A stretch of 64,000 bases of DNA from Clostridium beijerinckii HUN142 (GTDB lineage Bacteria; Bacillota; Clostridia; Clostridiales; Clostridiaceae). The stretch lies in assembly GCF_000621745.1 (NCBI RefSeq), contig NZ_JHXK01000028.1, forward strand, positions 27,222 to 91,221, in the 5' to 3' direction. A program made the position numbers and the translations under genes. The number at the start of each line of letters is the position of its first letter. The first letter of the stretch is position 1. Below the pieces are notes generated by a model. It searched no databases. It saw only the letters and a list, made by a program, of their open reading frames with translations, and was not told the origin of the DNA. Below, in pieces: positions 1 through 9,032 of this stretch.

Positions 1-138
1 TTCAAAACCATATCCTAATTCTCTAACTATATCTCTTATTTTATCAATTATCTCAAAACAAAAACCAGTTGGACTATCAAATTCTAATATTTCCTTTGCA
101 ACATCTAAAACGTATTCTTTATTAATACATAATTTCAT
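1..138 (-). CDS. M42-type metallopeptidase, N-terminal 46 codons only
   Basis: The gene runs off the left edge, so only the first 46 codons are present. The ATG at 138 follows a strong ribosome site (GGAGGAAGG, on the minus strand). The N-terminus has a helix and then EFDSPTGF, which resembles the SPSG-type start of M42 glutamyl aminopeptidase/endoglucanase-like enzymes; these are cytoplasmic, di-metal, dodecameric aminopeptidases. No metal ligand lies in the visible part, so the family call rests on this short motif alone. An M20-type peptidase is the alternative. Confidence 0.5.
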   Translation of the reverse strand, partial: MKLCINKEYVLDVAKEILEFDSPTGFCFEIIDKIRDIVRELGYGFE

Positions 139-368
139 AAAATTATACCTTCCTCCAAAAACTAAAATTTCTCTTCTAATTCGAAAATGATAAATCATAA
201 ATTCAAAGTAAAAATTCCATCATATTAATATCCTCAATCTCTATTCTATATGCTTAATAATATTATTCAATAAATAAATTATATACATTTTACTGAATCG
301 GATTTTAAAAAATAATCCCACTTAATAAATTGTATCTAAATTTACTATACTTTTTATTGTAATTCTTT

Positions 369-1433
369 CTAATTATTATTCAAAATTAATCTTAATTTTT
401 CAATTAAAATATCCATTTCTTCATCAGTTCCTATTGTTATTCTTAGAAAATTATCTATTCTTTCTTTATCAAAATATCTCACTAGTATTCCTTGATCTTT
501 CAAATTTTCATAAAGAAACTTCCCTGAAGCCTTATTATGGCTAACAAAAAGAAAGTTTGATTCTGATTTCAAAACTCTAAAATTTAATTTTTCTAATTCC
601 TTAACTACTTTTTCTCTTGTTTTTATTATTTTCTTAGTTATCTTCTCAAAATATTTAGTATCTTGAATAGCTGCTTTAGCCCCAGCTAAAGCGACTCTAT
701 CTATTGTATAAGAATTTATGCTATTTTTAATCCTGTTTAATCCCTCTATTAAATCTTTATGCGCCAATGCAAATCCCACTCTTAGCCCAGCTAGTGAACG
801 TGATTTTGATAATGTTTGAATTACTAACAGATTATCATATTCATCTATAAATTCAACCATTGACTGGCCGCCAAAATCTATATAAGCTTCATCAATAATT
901 ACTACACTATCTCTATTAGCTTCAATTAAATTTTTTAAGCTTTCTGTATTTATATATTTTCCTGTTGGTGCATTAGGATTTGGTATTATTACTCCTCCAT
1001 TTGTTTTTTTTAATTCTTCTAATGGTATATCAAAATTATCATCTAATTTTATTAATTCATAATTTAAATCAAAAAGTTCAGCATAAACTTTATAGAAAGT
1101 ATAGCTTATATCCGGAAATAATATTTTTTTGTCTTTTGAAAAAAAAGTCATAAATGAAAATGCCAAAATTTCATCCGAACCATTTCCTATAAATATCTCA
1201 TCATCATCAAGCTTATAGTAATTAGCTATTTCACTTATTAACTCACTACATGTTGGATCTGGATAAAGCTTCAAGTCACCATTAAGTTCATTCTTCATAG
1301 CTTCTAAAACTTTATCTGATGGTGGATATGGATTCTCGTTTGTATTTAATTTTATGTACTTTCTATCCTTAGGCTGCTCCCCAGGCACATAAGGCTCTAT
1401 TTCTCTAACTTTATCATTCCAATATTTACTCAT
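369..1433 (-). CDS. hisC: Histidinol-phosphate aminotransferase
   Basis: PLP-dependent class I/II aminotransferase of 354 residues, normal for HisC. It converts imidazole-acetol phosphate plus glutamate to histidinol phosphate in cytoplasmic histidine synthesis. Visible marks are the substrate-end LNTNENPYPPS (29-39), IIPNPNAPTG (149-158), DEAY (181-184) and the Schiff-base lysine K210 in TLSKSRSLAGLRVGF. The ATG follows GGGGG at 7 nt. No other his gene is adjacent, so it is a stand-alone copy. Such enzymes may also act on aromatic keto acids; the annotation as HisC rests on family resemblance. Confidence 0.9.
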   Translation of the reverse strand: MSKYWNDKVREIEPYVPGEQPKDRKYIKLNTNENPYPPSDKVLEAMKNELNGDLKLYPDPTCSELISEIANYYKLDDDEIFIGNGSDEILAFSFMTFFSKDKKILFPDISYTFYKVYAELFDLNYELIKLDDNFDIPLEELKKTNGGVIIPNPNAPTGKYINTESLKNLIEANRDSVVIIDEAYIDFGGQSMVEFIDEYDNLLVIQTLSKSRSLAGLRVGFALAHKDLIEGLNRIKNSINSYTIDRVALAGAKAAIQDTKYFEKITKKIIKTREKVVKELEKLNFRVLKSESNFLFVSHNKASGKFLYENLKDQGILVRYFDKERIDNFLRITIGTDEEMDILIEKLRLILNNN

Positions 1434-1834
1434 ACAACTGCCCCCTAGTAAAAGTTATGTTTTTACTATGATTATACCTTAATTTTAGGATATCTTCTAT
1501 TACTTTATTGTCAGTGATTTAATACTACCCTCAATCTTATTATAATACATTAATTAACATTTTAATTTAAACTATACTCATACTATTATATAATTTAGAA
1601 GTTTTTCATAATTCATTAACATAAAGCCTATTTTTAGAAATATATTTTATTTCCATTATTTTATTAATACTAAAAATTAATTATTAATAATTCTTAAAAT
1701 AAACGAAAGATTTCCATAAATTTAACATATTCTTATAATTTATTGGTAAAATAGTTTATAGTAGGGTGGAAATATGCTATTATAAACTTTTTTTCGGCGT
1801 CTTTAAAGTTACTATAAAAGGAGTGATAAATTTA
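1434..1834. other. Divergent intergenic region, hisC / TVP38-family gene
   Basis: About 400 bp of very A+T-rich DNA between divergent genes. A possible plus-strand promoter is TTTCCA (1711-1716), 17 bp, TATAAT (1734-1739). No T-box, riboswitch or convincing hairpin was seen on the hisC side. Confidence 0.4.
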
Positions 1835-2461
1835 ATGAATAGACTATTCAAGGGGATTGCTATTGTATTTTGGATATCAATTTTATTTGTTTTTTTTAAA
1901 TACCAATTGTATAATAACGGAGTTAATAAAATAATATTTTTTTTAAATACATACGGAAAATTTAGTACAATTTTATTTTTCATAATTGCATCGTTAAGAA
2001 TTTTTACGCTCATTCCCTGTACAATTTTTATAATTGTTGGCGGAATACTATTTAATCCATACGAAGCATTCATTTTAACTGCAACCGCGAATTTATTAAG
2101 TGAAATTCTATTATTTTTCTTTGCAAGACTTACATTTGGAATGAGTTATCAAAATAAAATAATAAATAAATATCCTAAAGTATACAATATGATCAAAAAA
2201 AATAATGTGCAAATTTTAGCTTTAGGGGTATCTTCTCCTGTTATTCCCACAGATATTATTTGTTTCTTTTCTGTATTAGCTGAAATTAGCTTTATTAAAT
2301 ATACTTTAACAATATTTTTTGCAGATACACCAATAATTCTTCTTTATACATTTTTAGGAATTAGTATAAAGTATTCGTTATACGTATTTGCTATTATGCT
2401 TTTTATTGTTATACTAGTTAATTATTTTAATTTCAAAAAATGGAGTAACCAGACTAATTAA
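1835..2461 (+). CDS. TVP38/TMEM64 (DedA/VTT-like) family membrane protein
   Basis: Hydrophobic protein of 208 residues with about five to six membrane segments. The central stretch LRIFTLIPCTIFIIVGG followed by FARLTFG matches the conserved core of the VTT/SNARE-associated family (PF09335), whose bacterial members are linked to lipid scrambling and envelope homeostasis; the substrate here is unknown. The start at ATG 1835 is preferred because AAAAGGAG lies 11 nt upstream. An in-frame GTG at 1766 would add 23 residues but has no good ribosome site. A strong terminator follows at once, so it is monocistronic. Confidence 0.75.
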   Translation: MNRLFKGIAIVFWISILFVFFKYQLYNNGVNKIIFFLNTYGKFSTILFFIIASLRIFTLIPCTIFIIVGGILFNPYEAFILTATANLLSEILLFFFARLTFGMSYQNKIINKYPKVYNMIKKNNVQILALGVSSPVIPTDIICFFSVLAEISFIKYTLTIFFADTPIILLYTFLGISIKYSLYVFAIMLFIVILVNYFNFKKWSNQTN

Positions 2462-2464
2462 AAT

Positions 2465-2515
2465 AAAAATAGCTAACTATTATGTTATTACTTTACATAA
2501 TAGTTAGCTATTTTT
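2465..2515 (+). terminator. Bidirectional intrinsic terminator
   Basis: Perfect 21-bp stem (2465-2485 with 2495-2515) and a 9-nt loop, bounded by A5 and T5, so it can work on both strands. It closes the upstream plus-strand gene and, about 100 bp downstream of its stop, the minus-strand leuA. Confidence 0.9.
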
Positions 2516-2621
2516 AATAATATACTTTTTGCAATAATAAATTTACATTTAAAATTCTAGTAATCCATGTGCTTAATTAAAACTAAAATGTTGGAGCTTA
2601 ATTGCAATATATAATTAATTT

Positions 2622-4292
2622 TTATTGATGGTAGAGACGATTTAATGCACTTATCATTGACTTAATTGAAGCCCTTGTAATGTTGCTATCAACACCAACA
2701 CCAAATGTTTTCTTCATTGTATCATTTCTCTCCATATATACATAAGCCGCTGCTTGTGCCTCAGAACCTGTGCTCAAAGCATGTTCTGTGTAATCTATGA
2801 TTTTAACATTAATTAAGCTACTTCTAGATAATGCTGACTTAAATGCATCTATAGGCCCATTTCCTATACCTTCAATTTCTCTTTCTTGTCCATCATGTAT
2901 TATAGATACATTAACCTTAGTATCTTCTTCACATCCATTATCTGAAATATCTGATACTCTACATTTAACTAATTTGAATGGTATTTCTAGATTTAAATAT
3001 TCTTTATCAAAAGCCGCTTTAACCTCTGTTGGCGAGACCTCACCTTTTCCTTCTGAAATCTTTTGAATAACATCTGCAAATTCCTTCCGCATAGTCTTTG
3101 GAATCTTAAATCCATAACAATGATCCATAACAAAAGCAATTCCACCTTTACCTGATTGACTATTTATTCTGACTAAAGCTTCATATTCCCTTCCTAAATC
3201 GCTTGGATCTATTGGTAAGTATGGTACTTGCCATATGTTATTATGACGTTCCTTATATTTTTTAATGCCTTTGTTTATAGCATCTTGATGCGATCCCGAA
3301 AATGCTGTAAATACTAGATTTCCCGCATATGGGTGTCTTACATGCACTGGTATTTTAACGCATCTTTCATAAACTTCAATTATTTCATTTACATTCTCAA
3401 TATTTAATTCTGGATTTATCCCATGCGAGAACATATTGTATGCTATTGTTAGTATATCAACATTTCCTGTTCTTTCCCCATTTCCAAATAAAGTCCCTTC
3501 AACTCTATCTGCTCCTGCAAGCATTGCAAGTTCTGCATCACTAACGCCAGTTCCTCTGTCATTATGAGGATGAACACTTACAATTACCCTTTCTCTATCT
3601 TTGAAATTCCTGCACATCCATTCAACTTGGTCTGCATAAACATTGGGAGTATCCATTTGTACCGTTGAAGGAAGATTTATTATAACTTTATTTTCCTTAT
3701 TAGCTTCCCAAATATCCAAAACTGCATCGCAAATTTCTATTGCATATTCAAGCTCTGTCCCCGTAAAACTCTCAGGTGAATACTCAAGTAATATTTCTCC
3801 CTCAAAACTTCCTGCGTATTCTTTTACTAATTTAGTTCCTTCAACTGCAATTTTTTTAATCTCTTCTTTACTCATATTAAAAACAACATCTCTCTGAAGT
3901 ACCGAAGTCGAATTATATATATGAACAATTGCCTTTTTTATATCTTTTAATGCTTCAAATGTCTTCTTTATTAAATGTGGCCTAGCTTGTGTTAATACTT
4001 GCACTGTTACATCATCTGGAATATGATTTTCATCAACTAACCTTCTTAAAAAGTCATACTCAATTTGTGATGCTGATGGAAATCCAACTTCTATTTCCTT
4101 AAAACCAAGTTTAATAAGTAATTTAAAAAATTCAATCTTCTCATCTACTGTCATTGGATTAATAAGAGCTTGATTTCCATCTCTTAAATCGACACTACAC
4201 CATATAGGCGCTTTGTTTATTTCTTTATCAGGCCATATCCTATCATTCAATTTTATTGTTTCAAATCTTTTATATTTCGTATAATTTAACAT
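2622..4292 (-). CDS. leuA: 2-isopropylmalate synthase, type 2 (LeuA2)
   Basis: First committed step of leucine synthesis: acetyl-CoA plus 2-ketoisovalerate gives 2-isopropylmalate. At 556 residues it fits the longer actinobacterial-type (TIGR00970) class. Visible motifs are DLRDGNQAL (35-43, metal-binding aspartate), the HPHNDRGTG box (241-249) and GNGERTGN (270-277). A C-terminal LeuA allosteric dimer domain (about 430-556) would bind leucine for feedback inhibition. ATG follows GGGGGG. leuBCD are not in the window. The alternative homocitrate or citramalate synthase is less likely given the type-2 architecture. Confidence 0.92.
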   Translation of the reverse strand: MLNYTKYKRFETIKLNDRIWPDKEINKAPIWCSVDLRDGNQALINPMTVDEKIEFFKLLIKLGFKEIEVGFPSASQIEYDFLRRLVDENHIPDDVTVQVLTQARPHLIKKTFEALKDIKKAIVHIYNSTSVLQRDVVFNMSKEEIKKIAVEGTKLVKEYAGSFEGEILLEYSPESFTGTELEYAIEICDAVLDIWEANKENKVIINLPSTVQMDTPNVYADQVEWMCRNFKDRERVIVSVHPHNDRGTGVSDAELAMLAGADRVEGTLFGNGERTGNVDILTIAYNMFSHGINPELNIENVNEIIEVYERCVKIPVHVRHPYAGNLVFTAFSGSHQDAINKGIKKYKERHNNIWQVPYLPIDPSDLGREYEALVRINSQSGKGGIAFVMDHCYGFKIPKTMRKEFADVIQKISEGKGEVSPTEVKAAFDKEYLNLEIPFKLVKCRVSDISDNGCEEDTKVNVSIIHDGQEREIEGIGNGPIDAFKSALSRSSLINVKIIDYTEHALSTGSEAQAAAYVYMERNDTMKKTFGVGVDSNITRASIKSMISALNRLYHQ

Positions 4293-4602
4293 TCACATGC
4301 CCCCCAGAATAATTTATTATGAAATTCATTTATGATCCTATATAGCCCCTCAAACGTAGTCGAATTTTCATAACAAATATATTTTTCTTATATATTTTAT
4401 TACTACGCCACCTAGTATCAACTTTTCAAATTTATAAAATATTAAGTGTATTTTATCACACGACTTTCAATATGTAAATATTTCATGCTTTTTTCGATCA
4501 AATGTTTAAAAATCAAACAAATATTTTATAAATTTATCATATTGCAATCTTTTTTCGAATCAAATGAATATATTATATTAAAATAATTTTTAGGAGTTCC
4601 AT
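4293..4602. other. Divergent intergenic region, leuA / ytaF
   Basis: 310 bp, A+T-rich, holding both promoters. No T-box motif is present on the leuA side. An AATTTTC half-site near 4363 resembles half of a CodY box, but the other half does not match. The ytaF ribosome site TAGGAG is at 4591-4596. Confidence 0.3.
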
Positions 4603-5226
4603 ATGATTTTTGTATCACCTCTTTTATTAGCTATTTCAACAAATATAGCAACTTTATCAGTTTTTTTATCTTATGGAATTGAAAAAATACATTTATCTAA
4701 ATCAAATGCCATTTTGCTTGCGATAGTAACTTCTGTTAGTACATTTGTCTCCATGTATATTGGTAAATTGATTCTGCCCTTAATAGATCCTAGGATCAGT
4801 AATATGTTTGGTGCTATTCTTTTAAGTTATATTGGAATTTCTTTTATAGTTGAATATATTCGATTAGAAAAAAAACGTCTTGGTTACGATACTTCTTTTT
4901 ATTATGAAAGTTCTTTAAAGTATAAAAGCATTTTGGAGAATCCTTATATTATAAATTTAGATAAATCTCATAATATAAATCTTAAAGAATGTTTAGTCCT
5001 TTCCATTGCATTATCTCTAAACAATATTGGTACAAATTTTGCTGCCAGTATAACAGGCGTTAATCTTAGTATAAGTGTATTTTTTTCTTTTATTATTTCT
5101 GTTGTGTTTGTATATATAAGTTATTTCAATCGCAATATTAATCTTTCAAAACTTTTTATTAAATATTCAAATTTTATCTCTGGAAGCATATTAATCGCTT
5201 TTGGAATTTATGAAATATTTGTGTAA
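4603..5226 (+). CDS. ytaF: YtaF-family (MntP-like) sporulation membrane protein
   Basis: 207-residue membrane protein with three segments on each side of a hydrophilic middle, the layout of the MntP/YtaF families. The middle carries ILENPY and the second half begins with LSLNNIG, both typical of the sporulation protein YtaF (TIGR02840). YtaF is expressed in sporulation in Bacillus; its relationship to manganese exporters suggests metal transport, but this is not shown. ATG 4603 follows TAGGAG. It is divergent from leuA and closed by a hairpin at 5241-5276. Confidence 0.8.
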   Translation: MIFVSPLLLAISTNIATLSVFLSYGIEKIHLSKSNAILLAIVTSVSTFVSMYIGKLILPLIDPRISNMFGAILLSYIGISFIVEYIRLEKKRLGYDTSFYYESSLKYKSILENPYIINLDKSHNINLKECLVLSIALSLNNIGTNFAASITGVNLSISVFFSFIISVVFVYISYFNRNINLSKLFIKYSNFISGSILIAFGIYEIFV

Positions 5227-5240
5227 TAGTAATATAGTAA

Positions 5241-5276
5241 TGCCATGGAGCAATAATACAGAATAACTCCATGGCA
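5241..5276 (+). terminator. Intrinsic terminator after ytaF
   Basis: Perfect 10-bp stem (TGCCATGGAG at 5241-5250 with its complement at 5267-5276), 16-nt loop, then an A-run and a long T-run up to about 5295. Orientation fits the plus-strand gene better than the converging exporter operon. Confidence 0.6.
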
Positions 5277-5319
5277 TAAAAAAACTTTTTTTTAATATTA
5301 ACTTATTTTAAAATCTCTT

Positions 5320-6813
5320 CTATTCATATCTAAGTGCTTCTATCGGATCTAATTCCGCTGCTTTCTTTGCTGGATAATATCCAAAGAATACTCCAATAAA
5401 CATTGAAAATGAAAAACTTATTAAAATAACTAATGGCGATACTGTAGTTGCATATCCCATAGCTTTTGAACCAATTGCTCCTGCACCCAAACCAAGTAAT
5501 ATTCCTAAAATACCACCAATTGAGCATATTATAATTGATTCAACTATGAATTGCATCTTTATATGGCTGCTTTTAGCTCCAAGTGCCTTTCTAGTTCCTA
5601 TTTCCCTTGTTCTTTCTGTAACAGATACTAGCATTATATTCATAACTCCAATTCCACCAACTACAAGTGAAATTCCTGCAATAGCAGATATAGCCACTGC
5701 AACTGTAGTCATCATTGATGTCATTGATTCAAGCATACTTTCCATATTGCTTGCTTGAGCCTCAAACTTTGCATTTTTTGCATAAAGCTTACATAAATAG
5801 TCTGATAATTCATTAGTAAATGATTGAACATTTACTTCATCTTTTGCCTTTATCTGAAATGTCTGGTAGTTTTTATTAGTTGCTGTTTTCTTTGTTACAG
5901 TAACTGGAATATATAAATCTGTAGTCAAATTTTCGTCAGATGTAGTTCTATTTCCTCCTGAAGCTTTATATTTATAAACTCCAACTATTGTGTACGTGTA
6001 AATTGCATTTGATGTATACACCTTTATATCTTGGTTTATAGGATCCACACCTGTTCCAAATATCTTTGACACTAACTTATCTGAAACTACTGCAACATCT
6101 TTTGAACCATCAATATCATTTTGAGAAAGATACCTACCTTCGGCCATTTCCAAATTTTTAACATCTTTATATCCAACATTTGTACCTACTGTGCTTACAT
6201 TAGAATACGTTGAATCATTCTTAACTTTACCTGAGCTACCACTTTCAGATACACTTAAAGAACTTATTTCATCACTAAAACTTTCCTGTAAATCATTTAT
6301 CTGTTCCATTGTCATAAGATCAATATCTTTTGCAGTACTACTTGATTTCCCTTGTCTTCCTGAACCTCCTGGAGGCATTCCTCCTCCGCTTGCTGCTCTC
6401 ATGGCACCTGCACCTGGTACTCCACCTCCGCCTTGTGGTGCGCCACCTCCTGACTGTGCGCCTCCACTATTATTTTGTGAATTACCATTTGAGCTTTTCG
6501 AGTTTGAACTGTTAGAATTTTTCGAACTCGAATTTTTCGAATTTGAATTATTTTTGTCTTTTAAATTCGAACTATTGGAATTCGACGAATTTAATGTACT
6601 TATCGTACTTCTTTCTTGTACATTAACTGTAATATTAGTTGCACCCATTGAGGACATTGAACTTGTTAAAGAAGATGTCATTGCATTTCCTACTGAAACA
6701 ACACCAATTACTGATGCTATCCCTATTATTATTCCGAGCATTGTAAGTAATGCTCTCATTTTATTAGATTTAAGTCCTGCAACCGCAAGCATTATATTTT
6801 CTTTTATAAACAT
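5320..6813 (-). CDS. MacB-like ABC transporter permease with serine/asparagine/glycine insert
   Basis: FtsX/MacB-type permease of 497 residues. One N-terminal membrane helix (about 21-43) is followed by a large extracytoplasmic domain and three C-terminal helices (about 375-400, 425-450, 460-480), with the coupling sequence TERTREIGTRKALGAK between the first and second of these. It should act as a mechanotransmission pump moving substrates from the outer face of the membrane. Residues 74-160 are an unusual Ser/Asn- then Gly-rich linker not found in typical MacB proteins. It overlaps the ATPase gene by 10 bp, so translation is coupled. Substrate unknown. Confidence 0.85.
   Translation of the reverse strand: MFIKENIMLAVAGLKSNKMRALLTMLGIIIGIASVIGVVSVGNAMTSSLTSSMSSMGATNITVNVQERSTISTLNSSNSNSSNLKDKNNSNSKNSSSKNSNSSNSKSSNGNSQNNSGGAQSGGGAPQGGGGVPGAGAMRAASGGGMPPGGSGRQGKSSSTAKDIDLMTMEQINDLQESFSDEISSLSVSESGSSGKVKNDSTYSNVSTVGTNVGYKDVKNLEMAEGRYLSQNDIDGSKDVAVVSDKLVSKIFGTGVDPINQDIKVYTSNAIYTYTIVGVYKYKASGGNRTTSDENLTTDLYIPVTVTKKTATNKNYQTFQIKAKDEVNVQSFTNELSDYLCKLYAKNAKFEAQASNMESMLESMTSMMTTVAVAISAIAGISLVVGGIGVMNIMLVSVTERTREIGTRKALGAKSSHIKMQFIVESIIICSIGGILGILLGLGAGAIGSKAMGYATTVSPLVILISFSFSMFIGVFFGYYPAKKAAELDPIEALRYE
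6334..6594 (-). repeat. Low-complexity coding insert in the MacB-like permease
   Basis: Codes for residues 74-160. The first half repeats AAT/AAA with TCG serine codons, giving many TTCGAA-type words; TCG is otherwise rare in such A+T-rich genes. The second half is glycine-rich and locally G+C-rich. It is in frame and internal to the extracytoplasmic domain. Confidence 0.8.
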
Positions 6814-7547
6814 ACTTTTTCCTCTTCTGGAAATCTTCTGTAGTACATATCATTCTTTTTTTCAGATACTATATTTCCATCCTTCAAAGTTATAATTCTT
6901 TCTGTTTCCTCTGCAAGTTCGCTGTTATGGGTTATAAATACAATAGTTTTACCTTCTTGCTCATGGACTTTATGGAATAAATCCATAACTAACCTTCCAG
7001 TTGTTGAATCAAGAGCACCCGTTGGCTCGTCCGCAAGTATTATACTCGGATCATTAGCTAGTGCTCTCGCAATAGCCACTCTCTGTTTTTGTCCTCCTGA
7101 CAGTTCATTTGGTTGATGAGACATTCTATCTTTCATTCCGACAAGATCTAAAAGTTCTTCTGCACGTATTCTTCTATCTTTTTTACTCATTCCATAATAT
7201 AGCATTGGTAATTCCACATTTTTCAAGGCTGAACTTCTTGGAATTAGATTATATGTTTGAAATACAAAACCTATTTGTTTATTTCTTACTTCAGATAAAC
7301 CATTATCAGATATCTCATTAATATTTGTACCATCTAAAATATAGTTCCCAGAAGTTGCTCTATCAAGTGCTCCTATAATATTCATTAATGTACTTTTTCC
7401 AGAACCAGATGAACCAACTATTGCTACAAATTCTCCTTCTTTTACACTAATATCAATTCCTTTTAAAATATTTAATTGATTTGGAGTTCCAATATAGAAG
7501 CTTTTTGTAATGTCTTTCATTTCTATTATATTTTTACTCAAAGACAC
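6804..7547 (-). CDS. MacB/LolD-type ABC transporter ATP-binding protein
   Basis: 247-residue ATPase partnering the adjacent permease. All nucleotide-binding elements are intact: Walker A GSSGSGKS (45-52), Q-loop Q97, signature LSGGQ (149-153), Walker B IILADEP (169-175) and switch histidine H207. It belongs to the MacB/LolD/FtsE group, which powers mechanotransmission or efflux. The GTG at 7547 is only 3 nt from GGGGG; a TTG two codons later has better spacing (9 nt) and may be the true start. It lies between adaptor and permease in one operon. Confidence 0.92.
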   Translation of the reverse strand: MSLSKNIIEMKDITKSFYIGTPNQLNILKGIDISVKEGEFVAIVGSSGSGKSTLMNIIGALDRATSGNYILDGTNINEISDNGLSEVRNKQIGFVFQTYNLIPRSSALKNVELPMLYYGMSKKDRRIRAEELLDLVGMKDRMSHQPNELSGGQKQRVAIARALANDPSIILADEPTGALDSTTGRLVMDLFHKVHEQEGKTIVFITHNSELAEETERIITLKDGNIVSEKKNDMYYRRFPEEEKVCL

Positions 7548-7554
7548 TCACCCC

Positions 7555-9030
7555 CTACTTTGTTTTTCGAGAACTTATTTGTACTGTATCACCAACTTTA
7601 TAATTTGTTGGTTCGTTAAGTATAATCATTCCGTCTGAAAGATCCGGACCATCAATTTCAACATTTGCATTTGATTCTATACCTTTAGTTACAGGAATTT
7701 CCTTGACAATATATTTTCCACCCTGTTCAACTGCTGCATAAACCTCGTTTTGTCCATTATTATTAATTACTGCTCCATATGGTACTGAATAGATATCTTT
7801 TTTTTCATCTGTAATAATATTTACTACTGAATTCATACCTACTTTCACCTTATCATTTTTACCTGTTAACTGTACCTTAACTGTGAAAGATACATCACTG
7901 CTTGTAGTGTTACCGGTAGAGCTAGTACTAGTGCTAGCTTTACCATTGCTAGTGCTAGTTGTACTTGTACTTGCACTTGCAGTACTAGAAACTGGTTCAA
8001 CACTTACAACTTGTGCATCAATAATATCAGAACCTGATGCATCCGTTGTTATTTGAGCTTTTTGTCCAACTTTTACTTTTGCAACATCTGTTTCATCAAC
8101 ACTTGCATTAACAATTAAATTTCCTAAATCTTGAATTACAAATAATGCTCCAGACGCTTGTATACCTACTACAGCATTTACATTAGTTACCGTTCCATCT
8201 ACAGTAGCTACAACCTGAGCATCTTGCAATTTCTTCTTCTTATCTTCATATGCAAGCCTACTGCTCTTATCATTAGCAGCTGCTTGAGCCGATTCATAGG
8301 CTGTTTTTGCTTCAGATAGTGCTTGATCAGAATTAACTTTTGCCGCTTCTAATGCAACCGTTGATTTATCGTAAACTCCTTTAGAATTTTCATAATTTGT
8401 TTTTGCTGTATTTAAATCTTGTTGAGATATTTCGCCATTTTGAAACATGGCCTTATCATATTCATAAACTTTACTCTTATCTTCCATATCAAGTTTTGTA
8501 CTATCAACAGATTTTTCTGCATTTATTATATCAGTCTGTAAATTATTATCATGTAAATACTGTAAGTTATCGTATTTTTGTTTTGCACTTGTTAATGATA
8601 ACTGATTTTTTTCCTCATTTGCAGTTAGAGTTTGTTCTGCTTCTGCAAGTTGTTCTTGAAGAGTTGATGTATCTATTGTTGCAAGCACGTCGCCTTTTTT
8701 TACTACATCTCCAACTGAAACGTTAATTGATGCAACATTATATTCTAAATTTGAATATATATTTGTGGAATCCCCACTCTTTATAGCACCTGATGAACTA
8801 ATTGTTGTAGCAATATTTGTTTTCTTAAGGGTGGTATACTTGACACTGCTTTGCATTGTTTTTGTTTTAGCAAATTTCACCTTATAAATACCGCCTCCTA
8901 TTGCTATAACAACTAATACAGCTACTAAACTTATAACTTTCCTTTTAGTGAAAAATTTTTTCTTGCTTGCTTCAGTTGTTTCTATAATTTCTTTATTAGC
9001 TAAAGTTTTTTTATTAAATAAAAGCTTCAA
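7555..9030 (-). CDS. MacA/HlyD-type efflux adaptor (membrane fusion protein)
   Basis: 491 residues: short cytoplasmic tail, one membrane anchor (about 31-49), lipoyl-like half VKKGDVLATID (110-120), a long alpha-helical hairpin (about 123-268), the second lipoyl half VVATVDGTVTNV (273-284), then beta-barrel and membrane-proximal domains. This is the order of a RND/ABC adaptor that links the MacB-like pump to an outer component. Residues 348-378 form a Ser/Thr-rich insert. It sits 2 bp downstream of the TolC-like gene and 7 bp upstream of the ATPase gene, so the four genes form one unit. Confidence 0.88.
   Translation of the reverse strand: MKLLFNKKTLANKEIIETTEASKKKFFTKRKVISLVAVLVVIAIGGGIYKVKFAKTKTMQSSVKYTTLKKTNIATTISSSGAIKSGDSTNIYSNLEYNVASINVSVGDVVKKGDVLATIDTSTLQEQLAEAEQTLTANEEKNQLSLTSAKQKYDNLQYLHDNNLQTDIINAEKSVDSTKLDMEDKSKVYEYDKAMFQNGEISQQDLNTAKTNYENSKGVYDKSTVALEAAKVNSDQALSEAKTAYESAQAAANDKSSRLAYEDKKKKLQDAQVVATVDGTVTNVNAVVGIQASGALFVIQDLGNLIVNASVDETDVAKVKVGQKAQITTDASGSDIIDAQVVSVEPVSSTASASTSTTSTSNGKASTSTSSTGNTTSSDVSFTVKVQLTGKNDKVKVGMNSVVNIITDEKKDIYSVPYGAVINNNGQNEVYAAVEQGGKYIVKEIPVTKGIESNANVEIDGPDLSDGMIILNEPTNYKVGDTVQISSRKTK
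7897..7989 (-). repeat. Serine/threonine-rich low-complexity insert in the adaptor
   Basis: Codes for residues 348-378, nearly all Ser, Thr, Ala, Gly and Asn. The DNA shows repeated GCTAG/ACTAG words, suggesting growth by slippage or local duplication. The partner permease carries a comparable insert. Confidence 0.7.
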
Positions 9031-9032
9031 TT

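Noticed and set aside
4293..4602. CodY boxes or leucine T-box before leuA (and CodY before livK)
   Set aside because: Best CodY-like matches have about four mismatches; no T-box sequence.
6480..6600. TTCGAA repeats as a CRISPR or tandem array
   Set aside because: Words are in-frame codons of a coding linker, not spaced direct repeats.
6191..6895. 234-codon plus-strand frame across the MacB-like permease
   Set aside because: Shadow of the repeated Ser/Asn/Gly codons; the minus-strand product has clear ABC permease motifs and operon overlap.
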